Source: Alphaproteobacteria bacterium
GTDB lineage: Bacteria; Pseudomonadota; Alphaproteobacteria; Bin95
DNA: 64,000 nucleotides
Assembly (NCBI GenBank): GCA_020638555.1
Contig: JACKII010000001.1
Span: 682,001 to 746,000 of the forward strand
Direction of reading: 5' to 3'
Positions 50,806 through 59,277 of this stretch are shown here, one piece after another; position 1 is the first letter of the stretch, and each line of letters begins with the position of its first letter. The notes beneath the pieces were generated by a model that searched no databases, had not been told where the DNA came from, and worked only from the letters and a program-made list of their open reading frames with translations. The translations under genes were made by a program, and so were the position numbers.

Positions 50806-51240
50806 ATGACACCCACCCGGTACGCCTTCGTCAAAGCCCAGTGGCATGCGGACATTGTCGACCGCGCCCTGGACGGTTTTTGCGAGCTGATACCCCCGGC
50901 TCAGGTCGACGTGTTCGACGTGCCCGGCGCGTTCGAACTGCCGTTGCAGGCGCGCACCCTCGCGGAAACCGGCCGGTATGCGGCCGTGGCCGCCGCCGCC
51001 TTTGTCGTCGATGGCGGCATCTACCGGCACGATTTCGTGGCCCAGGCGGTGGTCGACGGGCTGATGCGCGCCGGCCTGGATTCCGGCGTGCCGGTGCTGT
51101 CCGTGTCGCTGACCCCGCATCACTACCAGGAAACCGAGCACCACACCGCGATCTTCCGGGCGCATTTCGTCGAGAAGGGCCGGGAGGCCGCGAGGGCGGC
51201 GCTCATGATCGGCCGGACCCGGCAGGCCATCGCCGCGTGA
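50806..51240 (+). CDS. ribH2: 6,7-dimethyl-8-ribityllumazine synthase, RibH2 type
   Basis: The 144-residue protein is lumazine synthase of the RibH2 (Brucella-like) type, which joins 5-amino-6-ribitylamino-uracil with dihydroxybutanone phosphate in riboflavin synthesis. Motifs are RYAFVKAQWHADIVDRALD, FDVPGAFELPLQARTLA, VVDGGIYRHDFVAQAV and LTPHHYQETEHH with the catalytic histidine. An AAGGAG site 10 bases upstream decides the ATG at 50806. No other rib gene is adjacent. Confidence 0.95.
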   Translation: MTPTRYAFVKAQWHADIVDRALDGFCELIPPAQVDVFDVPGAFELPLQARTLAETGRYAAVAAAAFVVDGGIYRHDFVAQAVVDGLMRAGLDSGVPVLSVSLTPHHYQETEHHTAIFRAHFVEKGREAARAALMIGRTRQAIAA

Positions 51241-51277
51241 GGCGCCGCGGCCAAGGCGCAGCGCCCCGCGCGCTGCG

Positions 51278-52735
51278 TCAGGCGGCGAACTTCACGTATT
51301 CGAAGTCGCCCGGCTTGTTGTCGATGCCGACGCGCGGCGGCGCGATCCAGCCGGCGAACCGGCCCGGCTCGGCCGCCGGCCGCATCAACGACTGGATATA
51401 GGCCGCGTCGTCGCCGTTCGGCAGGAAGCGGTCGCGCTGCTGCGCCCACGCCGCCTCGCTCAGCACCTCGCCCTCCGGCGTGACCGTCAGGCCGGCGAAG
51501 CCGCCGATCTGGCGGTGGAAGGCCTGGTGCGGCAGCGTGATCCGGAAGGCGATGCCGCGGTCCGCCAGGATCTTGTTCCAGCGGGCAATCCCCTGGGCAC
51601 AGTCGGCGATATAGTCGTCGCGCAGGCGCATGTTTAGCGCCTGCAAGGCGGGCTCCTGCACCTCGCGGAAGGCGCCGTCCTGATAGCGCAGCACCGGATA
51701 GGTGGCGTTCACCAGCCGGTGGTCGTCCGGGATATGCGTCTCGCGGAAACGGCCCTTCAGGCCGGTGTTGAAGGCGTTGGCGGCGTTGGTCGAGACCTCG
51801 CTGCCGAACAGGTCGAGCGAGAGCGAGAAGTGCAGGTTCGCCTTGCGCTGCACCGTCGGCAGGTCGATCACGCCCAGCGCCCGGACGCGCTCCACGTCAT
51901 AGGGGTCGGCGATGCCGGCGGCGGTCATCGCCTCGGCGGTGCGCTGGATGATGCGGCCGACGCCGCGCTCGCCGACGAACATGTGATGGGCTTCCTCCAT
52001 CAGCATGAACCGGCAGGTGCGCGACAGCGGGTCGAAGCCGGACTGGGCCAGGCTTTCCAGCTGCATCTTGCCGTCGCGGTCGGTGAAGAAGGTGAACATG
52101 AAGAAGGAGAGCCAGTCCGGCGTGCGCTCGTTGAAGGCGCCCAGCATGCGCGGGCTGTCGGTGTCACCGGAGCGGCGGCGCAGCAATTCCTCCGCCTCCT
52201 CGCGGCCGTCGGCGCCGAAATACTTCTGCAACAGATAGACCATGGCCCAGAGATGGCGGCCTTCCTCGACATTCACCTGGAACAGGTTGCGCATGTCGTA
52301 GAGCGAGGGAGCGGTCTGGCCCAGATGGCGCTGTTGCTCGACGCTGGCGGGCTCGGTGTCGCCCTGGATCACCAGCAGGCGGCGCAGCAGGGCGCGGTAT
52401 TCGCCGGGCACTTCCTGCCAGGCGGGTTCGCCGCAATGCTCGCCGAACGGGATGGTGCGGCCCTCTTCCTGCGGCGCCAGCAGGATGCCCCAGCGATAGT
52501 CCGGCATTTTCACATAGTCGAACGTGGCCCAGCCCTCGCGGTCCACGTTCACGGCGGTGCGCAGATAGACCAGGGACTCCTGGAAGCCCTCCGGCCCCAT
52601 GTCCTTCCACCAGTTCAGATAGCCGGGATGCCAGCGCTCCAGCGCGCGCAGCACACGGCGGTCGCTGCCGAGGTCGACATTGTTGGGGATGGAGGTCGAA
52701 TAGTCGACGGCGCCGATTCCGGTGGCGGTGGTCAT
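51278..52735 (-). CDS. boxB: benzoyl-CoA 2,3-epoxidase subunit B
   Basis: The 485-residue protein resembles BoxB, the diiron oxygenase that converts benzoyl-CoA to its 2,3-epoxide in aerobic benzoate degradation. It has QGDTEPASVEQQRHLGQTAP, the carboxylate/histidine ligands in FQVNVEEGRHLWAMVYLL and FMLMEEAHHMFVGERGV, and family-wide WGILLAPQEEGRTIPFGEH. Length fits (about 475). The usual partners boxA (reductase) and boxC (ring-opening lyase) and the benzoate-CoA ligase are absent in the window. The start follows the normal MTTATGIGAVDYSTSIP. Confidence 0.9.
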   Translation of the reverse strand: MTTATGIGAVDYSTSIPNNVDLGSDRRVLRALERWHPGYLNWWKDMGPEGFQESLVYLRTAVNVDREGWATFDYVKMPDYRWGILLAPQEEGRTIPFGEHCGEPAWQEVPGEYRALLRRLLVIQGDTEPASVEQQRHLGQTAPSLYDMRNLFQVNVEEGRHLWAMVYLLQKYFGADGREEAEELLRRRSGDTDSPRMLGAFNERTPDWLSFFMFTFFTDRDGKMQLESLAQSGFDPLSRTCRFMLMEEAHHMFVGERGVGRIIQRTAEAMTAAGIADPYDVERVRALGVIDLPTVQRKANLHFSLSLDLFGSEVSTNAANAFNTGLKGRFRETHIPDDHRLVNATYPVLRYQDGAFREVQEPALQALNMRLRDDYIADCAQGIARWNKILADRGIAFRITLPHQAFHRQIGGFAGLTVTPEGEVLSEAAWAQQRDRFLPNGDDAAYIQSLMRPAAEPGRFAGWIAPPRVGIDNKPGDFEYVKFAA

Positions 52736-52870
52736 GGGCGGTCTCCTTCGCGTGGATCGCGGTTCGGCTCACTATAGCGGTGTTGGCTTCCGCTTTCATC
52801 GGTGGTTTCGCGCCGCAGCCGATTGGGCCTAGTCTGCTGGCCTCTGGAATTCTCGACCGGGAGACGGCGC

Positions 52871-53635
52871 ATGGGCAGGCTGGACGGCAAGATTGCGGTG
52901 GTGACGGGGGCCGGCAACGGCATTGGCAAGGCGATTGCCGAACGGTTCGCGGCAGAGGGCGCGCGCCTCGCCATCGGCGACCGCGAGGCGGACGCGCTGG
53001 AGCGCACCGCCGCCGCCGTCCGCGCCGCCGGCAGCGAGGCGGTCGCCACCGTCGGCGATCTCACCGAGGAAGCCGGGGCCGAAGCCCTGGTGCAGAGCGC
53101 CATCGACAGCTTTGGCGGGCTCGACATCCTCGTGAACAATCTGGGCGGCAGCCGCAACGCCAAGATCTGGGACATGAGCGTCGAGGACTGGGATTTCGTC
53201 CTGCGCCTGAACCTGCGTGGCACCTTTCTCTGCACCCGCGCGGCGGCGCGGTTCATGAAGGAGCGGCGGGCCGGGCGGATCATTTGCCTTTCCTCCGGCA
53301 GCCGCGAGGGCACGCCCTGGACCGCCTACTATCAGGGCGGCAGCGCCTATTCCGCCGCCAAGGCCGGCGTGCACGGCTTCGTGCGCGACGTGGCCCTGGA
53401 ACTGGCGGAATTCAACATCACCGTCAACGCCGTCGCGCCCGGTCCGATCGACACCGAACGGGTCGGCGCCGGGCTGCGCCGGATGGACGAAACCGTGGAT
53501 TTCAGCCCCAGCCGCATGACGCCGCTCGGCCGCCTCGGCACGCCGGAGGAGGTGGCCGCGGCCGCGGTGTTCCTCGCCTCGGACGAGGCCGGTTATGTCA
53601 GCGGCCACACGCTGGCCGTCGCCGGCGGGCGATAG
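52871..53635 (+). CDS. short-chain dehydrogenase/reductase
   Basis: The 254-residue protein is a classical SDR: TGAGNGIGKAIAERF (NAD(P) loop), DILVNNLGGSRN (structural Asn), the catalytic Ser around ICLSSGSREG, and YSAAKAGVHGF with Tyr and Lys. The ATG at 52871 follows GGGAG. The C-terminal VSGHTLAVAGG is typical of FabG-like enzymes. It is divergent from boxB by about 135 bases and convergent with glnA; substrate unknown. Confidence 0.92.
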   Translation: MGRLDGKIAVVTGAGNGIGKAIAERFAAEGARLAIGDREADALERTAAAVRAAGSEAVATVGDLTEEAGAEALVQSAIDSFGGLDILVNNLGGSRNAKIWDMSVEDWDFVLRLNLRGTFLCTRAAARFMKERRAGRIICLSSGSREGTPWTAYYQGGSAYSAAKAGVHGFVRDVALELAEFNITVNAVAPGPIDTERVGAGLRRMDETVDFSPSRMTPLGRLGTPEEVAAAAVFLASDEAGYVSGHTLAVAGGR

Positions 53636-53667
53636 GGACGACCGCGGCCCGTCTCCCCAAACGAAAA

Positions 53668-53697
53668 GCCCCGCCGCTCGCGAACGAGGGGCGGGGC
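53668..53697. terminator. terminator for glnA, perhaps bidirectional
   Basis: GCCCCGCCGCTCG and CGAGGGGCGGGGC form a 13-base stem with one mismatch around a tetraloop. On the minus strand it is followed by TTTTCG, as expected for an intrinsic terminator of glnA, which ends 38 bases earlier. It could also stop the SDR gene from the other side. Confidence 0.8.
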
Positions 53698-53734
53698 CGT
53701 GCCGGCGGGCCGAATCCCGGTCGGCGGCGAGCGC

Positions 53735-55156
53735 TTAGCTGCTGTAATACATCTGGAACTCGATCGGGTGCGGGGTGTGCTCGAAGGCGTACACCTCTTC
53801 CATCTTCAGATCGATATAGGCGCTGATCTGGTCGTCGGTGAACACGTCGCCGGCGGTCAGGAAGCTGCGGTCGGCATCGAGCGAGGCCAGGGCGTCGCGC
53901 AGCGAGCCGCAGACGGTCGGGATGTCGGCCAGCTCTTCCGGCGGCAGGTCATAGAGGTTCTTGTCCATGGCCTCGCCCGGATGGATCTTGTTCTTGATGC
54001 CATCCAAGCCCGCCATCAGCATGGCCGCGAATGAGAGATACGGGTTGCCGGCCGGGTCCGGGAAGCGCACCTCGACGCGCTTGCCCTTCGGGCTCGCCAC
54101 ATACGGGATGCGGCAGGAGGCCGAGCGGTTGCGCGCGGAATAGGCCAGCAGCACCGGCGCCTCGAAGCCGGGGATCAGGCGCTTGTAGCTGTTGGTGGTG
54201 GAGTTGGTAAACGCGTTCAGCGCCTTGGCATGACGGATGATGCCGCCGATATAGAACAGCGCGGTCTCCGACAGGTCGGCATACAGGTTGCCGGCGAAGG
54301 TCGGCGTGCCTTCCTTCCAGATCGACTGGTGCACGTGCATGCCGCTGCCGTTGTCGCCCGAGATCGGCTTCGGCATGAAGGTCGCGGTCTTGCCGTAGCC
54401 GTGCGCCACCATCTGCACGATGTACTTGTAGGCCAGCAGGTCGTCGGCGGCCTTGACCAGGGTGTTGAACTTCAAGCCCAGCTCGTGCTGCGACGGCGCC
54501 ACCTCGTGGTGGTGCTTTTCGACGTCGAGGCCGATCTGCGCCATGACGCTGACCATTTCCGACCGCATGTCCTGGGCGCTGTCGACCGGCGCCACCGGGA
54601 AATAGCCGCCCTTGACGCCCGGCCGGTGGCCCGGATTGCCGTCCACATACTCACGGCCGCTGTTGTAGGGGCCTTCGTTCGAGTCCAGGTGATAATAGCC
54701 CTGCTGCATGTCGACGCCGAACCGCACGTCGTCGAACACGAAGAACTCGGCTTCCGGGCCGAAAAAGGCGGTGTCGCCGACGCCGGTGGAGCCCAGATAG
54801 TCTTCCGCATTCTTGGCGGTCGAGCGCGGGCAGCGGTCATAGCGCTGGCCGCTGATCGGGTCGTGCACGTCGCAGGTGATGACCATGGTCGGCTCGGCAG
54901 CGAACGGGTCCATATAGGCCGTCTCGACGTCCAGTTGCAGGCACATGTCGGACTCGTTGATCGCCTTCCAGCCGGCGATGGAGGAGCCGTCGAACATGAA
55001 GCCGTCTTCGAAGCAGTCCTCGTCGATGGTCGTGTGCCACTGGGTCAGGTGATGCAGCTTGCCGCGCGGGTCGGTGAAGCGCAGGTCGACATGCTTGATG
55101 TCGTCATCGGCGATCGCCTTCAGCACATCTTCCGGCGTTTTACAGTTCAACGTCAT
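53735..55156 (-). CDS. glnA: glutamine synthetase type I
   Basis: The 473-residue protein is GlnA, which makes glutamine from glutamate, ammonia and ATP as a dodecamer. Motifs are FDGSSIAGWKAINESDM (about 51), EAEFFVFDDV (about 128), KPISGDNGSGMHVHQS (about 265) and the adenylylation loop NLYDLPPEE with its tyrosine (about 397). The ATG at 55156 follows AAGGAGA. It lies 48 bases downstream of glnB in one operon under the sigma-54 site at 55594. Confidence 0.98.
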   Translation of the reverse strand: MTLNCKTPEDVLKAIADDDIKHVDLRFTDPRGKLHHLTQWHTTIDEDCFEDGFMFDGSSIAGWKAINESDMCLQLDVETAYMDPFAAEPTMVITCDVHDPISGQRYDRCPRSTAKNAEDYLGSTGVGDTAFFGPEAEFFVFDDVRFGVDMQQGYYHLDSNEGPYNSGREYVDGNPGHRPGVKGGYFPVAPVDSAQDMRSEMVSVMAQIGLDVEKHHHEVAPSQHELGLKFNTLVKAADDLLAYKYIVQMVAHGYGKTATFMPKPISGDNGSGMHVHQSIWKEGTPTFAGNLYADLSETALFYIGGIIRHAKALNAFTNSTTNSYKRLIPGFEAPVLLAYSARNRSASCRIPYVASPKGKRVEVRFPDPAGNPYLSFAAMLMAGLDGIKNKIHPGEAMDKNLYDLPPEELADIPTVCGSLRDALASLDADRSFLTAGDVFTDDQISAYIDLKMEEVYAFEHTPHPIEFQMYYSS

Positions 55157-55203
55157 GGGGCAAGCTCTCCTTCGGAGGAATGTGAACGACTGGGATACGG
55201 TAA

Positions 55204-55542
55204 TCAGACGGCTTCGTTGCCGGTTTCGCCGGTGCGAATGCGAATGGCCTCGTCGATGGTGGAGATGAAGATCTTTCCGTCTCCGATCCGGCCCGTATGG
55301 GCGGCCTGCTGGATCGCCTCGACCGCGTTGGCCGCCATGGCATCGTCGACCACGACCTCGATCTTCACCTTCGGCAGGAAGTCGACGACGTATTCCGCGC
55401 CGCGATAGAGCTCGGTATGGCCTTTCTGCCGGCCGAAGCCTTTCGCCTCCAGCACGGTCAGCCCTTTCACGCCGACTTCGTGCAGGGCGTCTTTGACGTC
55501 GTCCAGCTTGAATGGCTTGATAATGGCTTCGATCTTCTTCAT
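55204..55542 (-). CDS. glnB: nitrogen regulatory protein P-II
   Basis: The 112-residue protein is a P-II trimer subunit: MKKIEAIIKPFKLDDVKDAL start, the T-loop GFGRQKGHTELYRGAEYVVD with the uridylylation Tyr51, and the C-terminal GDGKIFISTIDEAIRIRTGE. It senses 2-oxoglutarate and energy charge and adjusts GlnA, NtrB and AmtB. It starts the glnBA operon. The longer reading to 55680 is non-coding and includes the promoter. Confidence 0.97.
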   Translation of the reverse strand: MKKIEAIIKPFKLDDVKDALHEVGVKGLTVLEAKGFGRQKGHTELYRGAEYVVDFLPKVKIEVVVDDAMAANAVEAIQQAAHTGRIGDGKIFISTIDEAIRIRTGETGNEAV

Positions 55543-55593
55543 GGCGCGCCTGCCTTGAAACGGATGCAACGGGTGCCGTCGGATGCGACGGAC

Positions 55594-55609
55594 TGCAATT
55601 AGCGTGCCA
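55594..55609 (-). promoter_or_regulatory. sigma-54 (RpoN) promoter of glnBA
   Basis: On the minus strand the sequence reads TGGCACGCTAATTGCA, an exact -24/-12 match (TGGCAC, five bases, TTGCA). It lies 52 bases upstream of the glnB ATG. NtrC would be the expected activator; I could not find a convincing pair of NtrC sites upstream. Confidence 0.85.
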
Positions 55610-55671
55610 CCCCCCCGACCGCAAGGTTCTCTTGCCTTCCAGGCAGGCAATTGCGCGCAAAACGACCGTTC

Positions 55672-55708
55672 GGACGGCATTTGCTCAGATTTTGCTCAGA
55701 TGCCGTCC
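55672..55708. terminator. hairpin between aminotransferase and glnB promoter
   Basis: GGACGGCAT (55672-55680) faces ATGCCGTCC (55700-55708), enclosing two direct copies of TTGCTCAGAT. On the minus strand it lies 38 bases after the aminotransferase stop and upstream of the sigma-54 site. On the plus strand it is followed by ATTTTT. It may be a terminator that isolates glnBA from the upstream gene, although the minus-strand T-run is poor. Confidence 0.45.
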
Positions 55709-55745
55709 ATTTTTCGGGCGTCACACCGCAATGCCCGCCGGGGGG

Positions 55746-56912
55746 TCAGGCCAGCAGGCGCTGCACCTTCTCGCAGGCGCGCTCGATATCCTCGACGCTG
55801 GCGGCATAGCTGAACCGGATAAACCCTTCGCCGAGCGCGCCGAAACTGGTGCCGGCAACCGTGGCGACGCCGGCTTCGTCCAGCATCTTGTTCTGCAATT
55901 CCTTGGCGCTGAAGCCGGTGCCCTCGATATTGGGAAAGGCATAGAACGCGCCGCCCGGCTCGATGCAGCGGAAGCCCGGGATCTGGTTCAGCGCGCGCAC
56001 GATGACCCGGCGCCGCTGGTCGAACGCCCGGCACATCTCGTCCACCGCGTCCTGCGGGCCTTGCAGGGCGGCGATGCCGGCAAATTGGGTGGGCGCGTTG
56101 ACGCAGGAATGGTTGTTCACCGCCAGCCGCTCCGCGTAATAGCAGAGCTCCTTGGGCCAGACGCTGTAGCCGAGCCGCCAGCCGGTCATGGCATAGGTCT
56201 TGGACCAGCCGTCCAGCAGGATCACCCGGTCGCGAATGCTCTCATAGGAGAGCAGGGTCACGTGCTCGCGGCCGTCATAGAGGATGCGGCTGTAGATTTC
56301 GTCGGCCAGGATGACCACGTCCGGCCAGCGCTCCAGCCCCGCCACCAGCTTGTCGATCTCCGCCTTCGGCACGACGCCGCCGGTGGGGTTGGCCGGCGAA
56401 TTCAGGATCATGAGGCGCGTGGCCGGCGTGATCTGCTCCAGCACCGCCTCGGCGCTGAAGGCGAAGCCGTTTTCCTCCAACAGGCGCATGGGCACCGGCG
56501 TGGCGCCGCTGTAGCGGATCATCGACTCGTAGATCGGGAAGCCCGGGTTCGGATAGATGATCTCCGCCCCCGGCTCGCCGAACATCAGAATGGCGAAGAA
56601 CATGGTCGGCTTGCCGCCGGGCATGATCATGACCAGGTCGGGATCGACCTCGACCTTGCGGTATTTGGCGATGTCGGCGGCCACCGCCTCGCGCAGCGCC
56701 GGAATGCCGTTGGCCGGCGTGTAGCCGTGATGGCCGTCGCGCAGCGCCTTGACTGCGGCCTCGACGATGTGCGGCGGGGTTTTGAAGTCCGGCTGGCCGA
56801 TGCCGAGATTGATGATGTCCTTGCCCTGGGCCGCCAGGCGGCCGGCGCGGGCCAGCACCTCGAAAGCGGTCTCGGTGCCGAGTTGGGAGAGATTGGCGGC
56901 AAGTTTGGGCAC
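55746..56912 (-). CDS. class I/II pyridoxal-phosphate aminotransferase
   Basis: The 388-residue protein is an aspartate-aminotransferase-fold enzyme. It has NLGIGQPDFKTPPHIVEAA near 34, ILNSPANPTGGVVPKAE near 165, the PLP lysine in GWSKTYAMTGWRLGY near 232, and FIRFSYAASVEDIERAC at the end. Substrate (Asp, Ala, aromatic) is not fixed by sequence. It starts with GTG at 56912 after GGAG, replacing an upstream ATG reading without support. Confidence 0.92.
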   Translation of the reverse strand: MPKLAANLSQLGTETAFEVLARAGRLAAQGKDIINLGIGQPDFKTPPHIVEAAVKALRDGHHGYTPANGIPALREAVAADIAKYRKVEVDPDLVMIMPGGKPTMFFAILMFGEPGAEIIYPNPGFPIYESMIRYSGATPVPMRLLEENGFAFSAEAVLEQITPATRLMILNSPANPTGGVVPKAEIDKLVAGLERWPDVVILADEIYSRILYDGREHVTLLSYESIRDRVILLDGWSKTYAMTGWRLGYSVWPKELCYYAERLAVNNHSCVNAPTQFAGIAALQGPQDAVDEMCRAFDQRRRVIVRALNQIPGFRCIEPGGAFYAFPNIEGTGFSAKELQNKMLDEAGVATVAGTSFGALGEGFIRFSYAASVEDIERACEKVQRLLA

Positions 56913-57057
56913 GGCAGGGGCGCTCCGGCGGTTGGGATTCGGGACAACGGGTTTTGGCCGGTGACGATCCACACCGGCCGCCCGCTGTCAAGGCGGAAGC
57001 GCGCGGGCCGCGACCGCAAGGCGTCTGCCGCTTGCCCCGGCGGATCGCGTCGCCCCG

Positions 57058-58503
57058 CTACAGCGCCACCACCTTGCCCGGGTTCATGATGTTGTCCGGG
57101 TCCAGGGCCTGTTTGATCCGGCGCATGTAGGCGTACGCCTCGCCGGTTTCCTTCATCAGCGAGCCGATCTTGCCGATGCCGACGCCGTGCTCGCCGGTGC
57201 AGGTGCCGCCCATGGCCAGCGCCCGGTCGACCAGGCGTTTCGAGAAATCGTGCGCGGCCTGTTTCTCCGCCTCCACGTCCGGGTCGAGCATGATGCAGCA
57301 ATGGAAATTGCCGTCGCCGACATGGCCGCAGATCGGCGCATACAGGCCGGAGCCCTGGATGTCCCGCTTGGTCTCGACGATGCATTCGGTCAGGCGGCTG
57401 ATCGGCACCACCACGTCCGTCGCCCAGCCGCGCTTGCCGGGCGCCATGGCGAGGCAGGCGTAATAGGCGTTGTGCCGCGCCTCCCAGAGCCGGGTGCGGT
57501 CTTCCTCGCGCGTGGCCCAGGTGAATTGGCTGCCGCCGAAGTCCTCGGCAATGCCCTGCACCGTCTCCGCCTGTTCCTTCACACCGGCCGCCGATCCGTG
57601 GAATTCGAAGAACAGGGTCGGCTTCGGCTGCAACTCGTCCAGCTTGGAAAACGCGATGCAGGCCTGCATCTGCGCCTCGTCCAGCAACTCCATGCGCGCG
57701 ACCGGAATGCCGTATTGCAGCACGGTGACAACGGTGTCGACGGCGCTTTGCAGGTCGTCGTACTGGCAGATCGCCGCCGCCATCGCCTCCGGCACGCCGT
57801 AGAGCCGCAACTGCACCTCCGTGATGATGCCGAGCGTTCCCTCTGCCCCCACATAGACATGGGTCAGGTCGTAGCCGGCGGACGATTTGCGCGCGCGGCC
57901 GCCGGTGTGGATGACCGAGCCGTCCGCCGTCACCACGGTCAGGCCCAGCACATTCTCCTTCATGGTGCCGTAGCGCACCGCGTTGGTGCCGCTGGCGCAC
58001 ACCGAGGCCATGCCGCCCAGCGACGCGTCGGCGCCGGGGTCGACCGGGAACATGAGGCCGGTGTCGCGGATATGGCTGTTCAGCGCCTTGCGGGTCACGC
58101 CCGCCTGCACCCGGCAGTCCATGTCGGAGGCGTTGACCTCCAGCACCCGGTCCATGCCGGACACGTCGATGGTGATGCCGCCGGTGGGCGCGGTGACATG
58201 GCCCTCCAGGCTGGTGCCCGTGCCCCAGGGGATGACCGGGACCTTGTGCCGGGCGCAAATCTTGACGACCGCGGCCACTTCCTCGGTCGACAGCGCGAAG
58301 GCGACGGCGTCCGGCGCGGCCGGCGTGAAATAATCCTCGCCGCGGGCATGCTGGTCGCGCACCGCCTGGGCGGTGGAGAGCCGGTCGCCCAACAGCGCCT
58401 TCGCTTCCTCGACGGCCAGACGGATGCCGGTGTCGTTGCGCAAAACCTTGTCGTTGCGCAGAACCTTTTCGTTGCGCAGATCGGGGGCGGCGGTGTCGGA
58501 CAT
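57058..58503 (-). CDS. FAD-binding oxidase, GlcD/D-lactate dehydrogenase type
   Basis: The 481-residue protein has the PCMH-type FAD domain (about 55-230; VIPWGTGTSLEGHVTAPTGG) and a C-terminal FAD-linked oxidase domain with YAPICGHVGDGNFHCCI and GGTCTGEHGVGIGKIG. It oxidises a 2-hydroxy acid (glycolate, D-lactate or similar). The N-terminus has three copies of LRN(E/D)KV-like repeats at residues 9-26, from an 18-base tandem repeat in the DNA. The cupin gene follows by 90 bases on the same minus strand order, upstream. Confidence 0.9.
   Translation of the reverse strand: MSDTAAPDLRNEKVLRNDKVLRNDTGIRLAVEEAKALLGDRLSTAQAVRDQHARGEDYFTPAAPDAVAFALSTEEVAAVVKICARHKVPVIPWGTGTSLEGHVTAPTGGITIDVSGMDRVLEVNASDMDCRVQAGVTRKALNSHIRDTGLMFPVDPGADASLGGMASVCASGTNAVRYGTMKENVLGLTVVTADGSVIHTGGRARKSSAGYDLTHVYVGAEGTLGIITEVQLRLYGVPEAMAAAICQYDDLQSAVDTVVTVLQYGIPVARMELLDEAQMQACIAFSKLDELQPKPTLFFEFHGSAAGVKEQAETVQGIAEDFGGSQFTWATREEDRTRLWEARHNAYYACLAMAPGKRGWATDVVVPISRLTECIVETKRDIQGSGLYAPICGHVGDGNFHCCIMLDPDVEAEKQAAHDFSKRLVDRALAMGGTCTGEHGVGIGKIGSLMKETGEAYAYMRRIKQALDPDNIMNPGKVVAL
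58435..58482. repeat. 18-bp tandem repeat within the FAD oxidase 5' end
   Basis: Units at 58435-58452 and 58453-58470, with a partial third to 58482, begin GTTGCGCA and are in frame, so they expand the protein by LRNDKV-type hexapeptides. This is a likely site of length variation between strains. Confidence 0.8.
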
Positions 58504-58591
58504 GGCGGCGCATCCTCGGTTTGGATCGGTTGCCTCCGTCTTACCGGTTTTGGCCCGACCGGGGAAGGCCGCTCGCCCGCCGCAGGACTCG

Positions 58592-59071
58592 TCAATAGGG
58601 CGTACCGTCCTTGTGGGCGAACACCCATTGGCCGGTCGGGCTCATGACCGCCTGGATGTCGTCGTCGGGATAGCGGCCTTCGTCGCCCTCCGGCCGGTCG
58701 CCGACTTCCAGCAGCAGCACGTCGCGCCCGGTGCGGTTGACCAGATGGTGGGCGAGGCCATTGGGCGGGAAGCCGACGCATATGCCGGGCGCCAGTTCCG
58801 TCTCGCCCCGGTCGGTGACCAGGGTCGGATGGCCCTCGACGACATAGACGAACTCCTCCTGGCGGGAGTGGACGTGCAGCAGCGCCGTCTCGCCGCCGGG
58901 CAGCACCCGCGTCAGGTTCACGCCGAAGCGGGTCAGGCCGAAATGGTCGCCCAACTGGCGTTTCTCGCGCTTGGCCATGCGGCTGAAAAACGGCTCCGGA
59001 TAGTTCGAGGGCTTGGTGCGCGGCGCCACGTCGAGGGCGGCGATGGCGGGCGCGGGATTGGCAACGGTCAT
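58592..59071 (-). CDS. cupin domain protein
   Basis: The 159-residue protein has one cupin barrel: motif 1 TALLHVHSRQEEFVYVVEGHPT (two His, Glu; about 65-86) and motif 2 GICVGFPPNGLAHHLVNRTG (about 97). Metal-binding histidines are all present, so it may be a small dioxygenase, isomerase or sensor. The ATG at 59071 follows AAGGAG. It stands upstream of the FAD oxidase gene on the minus strand, with 88 bases between them. Function unknown. Confidence 0.85.
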   Translation of the reverse strand: MTVANPAPAIAALDVAPRTKPSNYPEPFFSRMAKREKRQLGDHFGLTRFGVNLTRVLPGGETALLHVHSRQEEFVYVVEGHPTLVTDRGETELAPGICVGFPPNGLAHHLVNRTGRDVLLLEVGDRPEGDEGRYPDDDIQAVMSPTGQWVFAHKDGTPY

Positions 59072-59277
59072 CGGGCAGTCTCCTTGTCGCTGCAAGCCGG
59101 ACCGGAAGGGTAAGCCGGTGGCGCCGCCCGAAAAATCTTGAAAAACCCAGTCAAGGGAAACTTCCTGAGTCCGCGGGTCTGCGCCCGCATGTCCGCGGGC
59201 AGTGCTGGACAGGCTTCGGCGAACGGGGTTAGCCTTTCGTCCATAACCAATCAGCCCCAGGAAAAGGAAACGGCACG

